Source: Niastella sp. (GTDB lineage: Bacteria; Bacteroidota; Bacteroidia; Chitinophagales; Chitinophagaceae). Taken from it: a DNA stretch of 5,346 bases. Of the stretch, positions 1-3,390 are shown in pieces. Both the position numbers and the translations under genes were made by a program. The notes beneath the pieces are model-generated. The model searched no databases. It worked only from the letters and a program-made list of their open reading frames with translations, and had not been told where the DNA came from. The stretch covers positions 1 to 5,346 of the forward strand of contig JAJKIL010000366.1 in the NCBI GenBank assembly GCA_021154515.1, written 5' to 3'. How positions within the stretch are numbered: the first letter of the stretch is position 1; the number at the start of each line of letters is the position of its first letter.

Positions 1-117
1 AATAGGATAGTGGTTCTCAGCGTATTGGATTAACAGGCTCAAAAAGATAGCTATTATAAACGGAAATATCAAGTGTTTATTATTGGATCGGTATTTATAT
101 AAAGTTCTTTTAATCAA
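1..117 (-). CDS. Possible 5' end of a leftward membrane-protein gene (partial)
   Basis: One reverse-strand frame is open from 138 to the left edge (46 codons after a TAG at 139-141), while the other two reverse frames are closed by stops. It has no ATG; the first plausible start is a TTG at 117, giving 39 residues before the edge. The predicted peptide begins with a basic stretch (IKRTLYKYRSNNKH) followed by a hydrophobic run (FPFIIAIFLSLLI), the pattern of an uncleaved signal anchor or first transmembrane helix. I do not recognise the family. The region is A/T-rich, so an open frame this short could be chance. No convincing TAnnTTTG element lies just upstream on this strand. If real, the gene is divergent from the ArsR gene at 246. 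Confidence 0.3.
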   Translation of the reverse strand, partial: MIKRTLYKYRSNNKHLIFPFIIAIFLSLLIQYAENHYPI

Positions 118-187
118 ATTGTTATGTTTGATTCTCCGCTAAAGATTTCCGCCGGTTGCGATATATAATTCCCCGTACCTGGTTTGC

Positions 188-217
188 TTGTTAACCGGTT
201 AGTTACACATAATTTTG
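188..217 (+). promoter_or_regulatory. Bacteroidota-type promoter of the ArsR gene
   Basis: A perfect -7 element (TAATTTTG, 210-217, consensus TAnnTTTG) lies 19 bp downstream of a TTG at 188-190 that can serve as the -33 element. This predicts transcription starting near 223-225 and a leader of about 20 nt before the ATG at 246. The element match is seen in the sequence; promoter activity is inferred. Confidence 0.65.
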
Positions 218-233
218 CAACCAGGTAGTTACA
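192..233. promoter_or_regulatory. Candidate operator: palindrome plus direct repeat over the ArsR promoter
   Basis: A perfect 10-bp palindrome (TAACCGGTTA, 192-201) sits between the -33 and -7 elements. Two exact copies of TAGTTACA (200-207 and 226-233, 26 bp apart) flank the -7 element and cover the predicted start site. ArsR-type dimers usually bind inverted repeats that overlap their own promoter, so this placement suits autorepression. Which element is the true operator cannot be decided from one sequence. Confidence 0.4.
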
Positions 234-245
234 TAAACCAATTAT

Positions 246-551
246 ATGCGTCGTGATGTTTTTCAGGCTATTGCCGACCCCACCCGGCGGGAGATCATTG
301 GCTTACTGGCCAATAAAACGCTTACCTTAAACGGGGTGGCTGAGAATTTTGAAATAAGCAGACCTGCTATTTCAAAACACATAAAAATTTTAACGGAGTG
401 TGGCCTGGTTGTGATTAAACAACAGGGACGGGAACGCTTTTGTGCGGTTGATTTTAACCGGTTGAAAGAGGTAGCGGAGTGGGTAACGCAGTATCACCGG
501 TTCTGGAATGAGAAGCTGGATGCGTTGGGGAGTTTTTTGGAAGGGGAGTGA
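246..551 (+). CDS. ArsR-family winged-helix transcriptional regulator
   Basis: This 101-residue protein is a small cytosolic DNA-binding dimer of the ArsR/SmtB fold. The N-terminal helix and the motif DVFQAIADPTRREIIGLL (residues 4-21) are typical. The HTH follows at about 27-55, with recognition helix SRPAISKHIKILTECGLV, and the beta-wing at about 56-69 contains QQGRERF. A C-terminal helix with W79 and W87 likely forms the dimer interface. The Cys-rich metal box ELCVCD of metal-sensing members is absent, and only C52 and C66 are present, so metal sensing is unlikely. ATG 246 is the first start after an in-frame TAA at 234, and the leader has no Shine-Dalgarno. Relatives in Bacteroidota are commonly followed by an SRPBCC/AHSA1-domain gene. 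Here the next 174 bp are non-coding and then a convergent gene begins, so the target genes are unknown. Family assignment is confident; the effector is not known. Confidence 0.9.
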   Translation: MRRDVFQAIADPTRREIIGLLANKTLTLNGVAENFEISRPAISKHIKILTECGLVVIKQQGRERFCAVDFNRLKEVAEWVTQYHRFWNEKLDALGSFLEGE

Positions 552-558
552 TTTCATC

Positions 559-598
559 AGTTGACCAGTTAACCAGTTGACGAGTTAACCAGTTGACC
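559..598. repeat. Five-unit 8-bp tandem repeat
   Basis: Five head-to-tail units fill 559-598: AGTTGACC, AGTTAACC, AGTTGACG, AGTTAACC, AGTTGACC. They differ only at position 5 (G/A) and position 8 (C/G), and the G/A variants alternate strictly. The array begins 7 bp after the ArsR stop codon and is non-coding. I associate similar AGTTRACC strings between genes with Chitinophaga/Niastella genomes; that is recollection, not a search. Confidence 0.85.
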
Positions 599-627
599 GT
601 TTCACGACAGATTGCCGCGTCGAGGCC

Positions 628-655
628 CTTTGCCCTCTGCCTTTTGCCCTTTGCC
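628..655. repeat. Four-unit 7-bp tandem repeat (YTYTGCC)
   Basis: Four consecutive units cover 628-655: CTTTGCC, CTCTGCC, TTTTGCC, CTTTGCC. The strand bias is strong, with pyrimidines on the plus strand. The array lies between the 8-bp array and the shared terminator in the same intergenic gap. No function can be assigned. Confidence 0.75.
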
Positions 656-671
656 TGGCTCTGAATAAACA

Positions 672-705
672 AAAAGCCCCAACAGTACTGTCAGGGCTTT
701 TATAT
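672..705. terminator. Bidirectional intrinsic terminator between the ArsR gene and tig
   Basis: Arms AAAAGCCC (672-679) and GGGCTTTT (694-701) form an 8-bp stem. Inside it, after two mismatched pairs, is a perfect palindrome ACAGTACTGT (682-691) that can extend the hairpin. The T-rich flank reads TTTTTGTTTATT leaving tig and CTTTTATATTTTA leaving the ArsR gene, so the same hairpin can serve both convergent genes. It lies about 25-55 nt beyond the tig stop. Confidence 0.8.
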
Positions 706-725
706 TTTACAGAGATTGTAATCTA

Positions 726-2105
726 CTAGTGATGATGATGCTGATGTTTTTCCGCTTCTTTAGAAAACTCTTCTGCCGTTACGGGCTTTTCAGTAGCGTT
801 TACTTTTGTTTCAATCAGGTCAAACACCTTTTCAGTTTGAATACGATGGTAAGCATCTTCAACAAACTTACGGTCTTTCATCATGCGGGTGATGTATTCT
901 GCGATCCAGGGTTGCTCTTCATCCTGCATGCCCATACCCATGTAACCGAATAACTGTTGTTTGGCAAAAGCTTCGATGTCTTCGTTCTTAACCTCGATGT
1001 TGTTTTCCTGCACCAGTTGATCGGTGATCAACGTCCATTTAAGCTGATTAACAAACGTAGGGAATTCGTGTTCTACTTCTTCCTGTGTTTTGGGTTGTTC
1101 GCCACCGGTTTGCATCCAGCGTTTCAGGAACGATTCGGGGAACTCGATCTTGGTATGGTCTAGCAGCACGTGGTAGATCTCGTGCTGTAAATGATTTTTC
1201 GTTTGTTTATCCCAGTAGCCTTGAATTTCCTCTTTTATTTCATTGCGGAATTCTGCTTCAGTTTTGATCTCTTTTTTGGGATAAACAGCTTTGAAAGTTT
1301 CTTCATTCAATGCTGCTTTTTCAACCAGGCCAACTTTGGTGATGGTTACGTTGAAGAATTTAGCAGCAGCTGCTTCGTCGTGTTTGTCGAGGCCGAGGTC
1401 GCTCAGTACCCATTCTCTTTCTTTTTCGTCGAAGGCTTTATTTAACTGAATGTTGAACACATCGTCTTTTTTCTTACCGGTAAGGGTGCTGCGTACAGGC
1501 TCAGCAAAGTATTTTACCAGGAAAGAATTGTCTTTAACAACACCACCTTCAATAACATTACCGTTAGCATCGGTTTCGGTGAAGGTTACATTCAGTACGT
1601 TTTCGTCTTCAGAAACTGCATCGCGGTCAACCAGTTTACCATGACGCACCTGTAAGCGGTTCACCTCTTCATTGATCATGTCTTCGGTTACCGTTACTTT
1701 GTTACGGGTCATTTTTTCTTTAGACAGGTCAGCTAACTGGAATGCAGGTTTTAACCCTACTTCAAAATCAAACACATACTCGGTGGGGTTATTCATGTCT
1801 AATTTCGGCGCTTCCTCTGTAGCAAGCGGTAAAGGCTGGGCGAAGATCTCCAGCTTCTCGTTTTGCATGTAGTTGCCGAGTTCTTTCTCAACAGTTCTGA
1901 TAACCTCATCAGCAAATACTGACTGGCCATGCATTTTTTTAATCATGCCAGTAGGTACCATGCCTTTGCGGAAACCTGGTATATTGGCTTGTTTACTATA
2001 GTTTTTAAGTGCTTTTTCAAATGAAGGCAGATAATCTGCACCGGCTACTTTAATGGTAATTTTATCATTCAGCAGTCCGATATTCTCTCTGGTAACTGTT
2101 GCCAT
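726..2105 (-). CDS. tig: Trigger factor (ribosome-associated chaperone)
   Basis: This 459-residue protein (432 in E. coli) is a cytosolic chaperone that docks at the ribosome exit tunnel and shields nascent chains. The N-terminal ribosome-binding domain (about 1-115) carries the signature GFRKGMVP at 44-51. An FKBP-like middle domain (about 155-258) is present in outline, but its usual active-site segments are not recognisable, so prolyl isomerase activity is doubtful. The helical C-terminal chaperone domain spans about 265-445, and the protein ends in a histidine-rich tail, HQHHHH. The frame stays open to an ATG at 2156, but that start lies next to the -33 element of the predicted promoter; the ATG at 2105 yields MATVTRENIG, the normal N-terminus of this family. 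The leader is short and A-rich with no Shine-Dalgarno. The gene has its own promoter in the 76-bp gap after the usp gene, and that gap contains no terminator, so some readthrough from usp is possible. Confidence 0.95.
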   Translation of the reverse strand: MATVTRENIGLLNDKITIKVAGADYLPSFEKALKNYSKQANIPGFRKGMVPTGMIKKMHGQSVFADEVIRTVEKELGNYMQNEKLEIFAQPLPLATEEAPKLDMNNPTEYVFDFEVGLKPAFQLADLSKEKMTRNKVTVTEDMINEEVNRLQVRHGKLVDRDAVSEDENVLNVTFTETDANGNVIEGGVVKDNSFLVKYFAEPVRSTLTGKKKDDVFNIQLNKAFDEKEREWVLSDLGLDKHDEAAAAKFFNVTITKVGLVEKAALNEETFKAVYPKKEIKTEAEFRNEIKEEIQGYWDKQTKNHLQHEIYHVLLDHTKIEFPESFLKRWMQTGGEQPKTQEEVEHEFPTFVNQLKWTLITDQLVQENNIEVKNEDIEAFAKQQLFGYMGMGMQDEEQPWIAEYITRMMKDRKFVEDAYHRIQTEKVFDLIETKVNATEKPVTAEEFSKEAEKHQHHHH

Positions 2106-2125
2106 ACGTTTTTTAAATTGGGTTG

Positions 2126-2157
2126 CAAAGGTAAGGCAAACGATGAAATCGGTCAAA
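2126..2157 (-). promoter_or_regulatory. Bacteroidota-type promoter of tig
   Basis: On the reverse strand a perfect -7 element TACCTTTG (2133 down to 2126) lies 20 bp downstream of a -33 element TTTG (2157 down to 2154). The predicted start near 2119 leaves a leader of about 14 nt before the ATG at 2105. This decides the tig start, because the alternative ATG at 2156 would be upstream of the transcript. Confidence 0.7.
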
Positions 2158-2181
2158 ACGAATAGGGATGTATATTGCCAG

Positions 2182-3003
2182 TTAACCTTTATCCTGCAAA
2201 ATTAGCAGGGGAACATGGGTTTCGTAGGCCATTGCGGTGGTATGATTTTTCGAAAAAACCCTTTCCAGGAAGGTATGTTTATGGGCTACCATCACCAGCA
2301 ATTCGCTGGAATATTGTTGTAAATATTTACTAATTGCCTGATTAACAGCTGGTTCTTCAAGGGTCACGTATTCATGGTCATATCCCTCAAAAATAATTTC
2401 GGTGCTTTTTTTGCCGGCTCGCTCGTGCTCGGCATTGCCGCCATGATTTTGTCGAATAAATAAAATATGTGTTTTGGCCCCAAAGGCGCGGGCCAGCTCT
2501 AACAGCGGATTAAACAGGTGGATGCTGGTTTTGTAGGTAAAATCGCTGGCATATGTAATATGTTTTATCGGGGTATAGCTGGCATTGTGCGGTACCACCA
2601 ATACGGGTGTTTTTACTTTTCGGGAAACGTTGGTAGTGGTGCTGCCAATGATCTTATCAAGTCCGCCGGCGCCCTTCATCCCCATTATAATAAGGCCAAA
2701 CTCTTTTTCTTTGGTGAGGGCTTTTATTTCGTCGGAGGCAATGCCGATGCGTACCAGCCATTCTACCTCCAGTCCGTAATTGTCATGTATCCAGTCTGCC
2801 TCCTTTTTTATTTGGTCCTCGTTTTCTTTTTGCAGGGTATCAACCGTAACCATGGCATATGGCACCTCGCTAATAGGCGTGGGGAGCATATAGGCATGGA
2901 AAAGGAGTAATCTGGTATGTAATAATTTGGCCAGTTCGGCAGCAAAAACAGCTGCATTGCGGGATGCGGGTGAAAAATCTACCGCCAAAAGGATGGTATT
3001 CAT
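2182..3003 (-). CDS. Tandem-domain universal stress protein (UspA family)
   Basis: This 273-residue cytosolic protein has two UspA domains in tandem, a common form in Bacteroidota, where such proteins are linked to stress survival; the exact role is unknown. Domain 1 (about 1-138) opens with the classic beta-strand ILLAVDFSPAS (acidic D9). It carries the nucleotide-binding loop from G108 through G111 to G120-S121-T122, and ends in TPVLVVP. That loop has 8 residues between G111 and G120 rather than the usual 9. Domain 2 (about 146-271) opens with HITYASDFT and ends with HVPLLIL, but the glycine loop is replaced by a sequence containing HKHTFLERVFSKNHT, so it probably does not bind ATP. The ATG at 3003 begins directly with the first beta-strand, which supports this start. 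No Shine-Dalgarno is seen. A partial -7 element (TAACTTTA, 3032 down to 3025) lies upstream without a clear -33 partner. tig follows 76 bp downstream on the same strand. Confidence 0.9.
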   Translation of the reverse strand: MNTILLAVDFSPASRNAAVFAAELAKLLHTRLLLFHAYMLPTPISEVPYAMVTVDTLQKENEDQIKKEADWIHDNYGLEVEWLVRIGIASDEIKALTKEKEFGLIIMGMKGAGGLDKIIGSTTTNVSRKVKTPVLVVPHNASYTPIKHITYASDFTYKTSIHLFNPLLELARAFGAKTHILFIRQNHGGNAEHERAGKKSTEIIFEGYDHEYVTLEEPAVNQAISKYLQQYSSELLVMVAHKHTFLERVFSKNHTTAMAYETHVPLLILQDKG

Positions 3004-3102
3004 AACTAAATGATTATGGCCCTATAAAGTTAACAAGTTTGGATATGTAATAACTAATAAACATCAGGGAGGTAAATGATGTTAATTATGAAGAAAATGG
3101 GG

Positions 3103-3133
3103 AATAAAAAAGGGCCACCTTTACAGATGACCC
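3103..3133 (-). terminator. Intrinsic terminator after tRNA-Leu
   Basis: On the reverse strand GGGTCATC (3133 down to 3126) pairs with GGTGGCCC (3119 down to 3112), an 8-bp stem with two G-T pairs and a 6-nt loop. TTTTTTATT follows (3111 down to 3103). It begins 13 nt past the tRNA 3' end, so it insulates the usp gene from the tRNA transcript. Confidence 0.8.
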
Positions 3134-3146
3134 ACTTTAAGGGCGG

Positions 3147-3228
3147 TGCGCATGGAGGGACTCGAACCCCCATACCTCGCGGCATCAGATCCTAAGTCTG
3201 ACGTGTCTACCAATTTCACCACATGCGC
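3147..3228 (-). tRNA. tRNA-Leu, anticodon UAG
   Basis: This 82-nt class II tRNA folds cleanly. The acceptor arms GCGCATG and CATGCGC are fully complementary. The D-arm region reads TGGTGAAATTGGTAGACA. The anticodon stem TCAGA/TCTGA encloses the loop CTTAGGA with anticodon TAG, which reads CUA and, with wobble, other CUN leucine codons. The extended variable arm (TGCCGCGAGGTA) and discriminator A73 fit leucine identity. The T-arm is GGGGG, TTCGAGT, CCCTC. The genome encodes CC and then G after the discriminator, so the terminal A, and possibly the whole CCA, is added enzymatically. No other tRNA is in the window. Confidence 0.97.
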
Positions 3229-3250
3229 TTTTTTTAGTAATAAGTTCGAT

Positions 3251-3327
3251 GTTTAAAGTTTTAAGTTTGACCCTGCCTGAAATAGTCGGAAATCAGGAGT
3301 TGAGGACAATAACTTAAAACTTAGAAC
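3251..3327. repeat. Nested inverted repeat in the tRNA-Leu/rel intergenic gap
   Basis: Two 17-bp arms (3251-3267 and 3311-3327) are inverted copies matching at 15 of 17 positions, built from AAGTTTTAAGTT-type sequence. Between them lies a shorter inverted pair, CCTGA (3276-3280) and TCAGG (3293-3297). The element could form a branched stem-loop in RNA or a cruciform in DNA. It contains no convincing coding frame. It may be a dispersed extragenic repeat of this genome, but a single copy here cannot show that. Confidence 0.6.
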
Positions 3328-3331
3328 TTAA

Positions 3332-3354
3332 AACCCCCGAACTGTTTTGGGGTT
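3332..3354. other. Hairpin upstream of rel
   Basis: AACCCC (3332-3337) pairs with GGGGTT (3349-3354). After one mismatch the stem continues with GAA/TTT pairing to a 3-nt loop. On the reverse strand the stem is followed by TTTTAAG, so it could be a weak leftward terminator. On the plus strand no T-run follows directly, and it would lie just upstream of, or within, the rel leader. Pairing is seen; function is unknown. Confidence 0.5.
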
Positions 3355-3390
3355 GCAAACATAGGGCATTTTTACGTAAATTCGTTAACT

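Noticed and set aside
1..33. Plus-strand frame ending at a TAA at 31-33, possibly the tail of an upstream gene
   Set aside because: Only ten codons are visible and nothing supports coding; the reverse-strand frame over the same bases is somewhat better supported.
454..672. Reverse-strand 72-codon frame across the ArsR gene end, the repeat arrays and the terminator
   Set aside because: It overlaps the ArsR gene antisense, and its remaining residues come from tandem repeats and a hairpin; no domain or start signal is seen.
729..1872. Several plus-strand frames of 60-84 codons inside tig
   Set aside because: They are antisense shadows of a well-supported gene, with phenylalanine-, serine- or cysteine-rich low-complexity translations.
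2518..2910. Plus-strand 130-codon frame inside the usp gene
   Set aside because: It is antisense to a clear two-domain UspA gene and has no recognisable fold; the length follows from the base composition of the sense gene.
3076..3193. Plus-strand frame with a purine-rich AGGGAGG just before its ATG
   Set aside because: It looks like a Shine-Dalgarno start, but the frame runs through the tRNA terminator and antisense through tRNA-Leu, which explains the sequence better.
3147..3228. tRNA gene as an integration site for a mobile element
   Set aside because: No integrase, no direct repeat of the tRNA 3' end and no phage-like genes are visible in the window.
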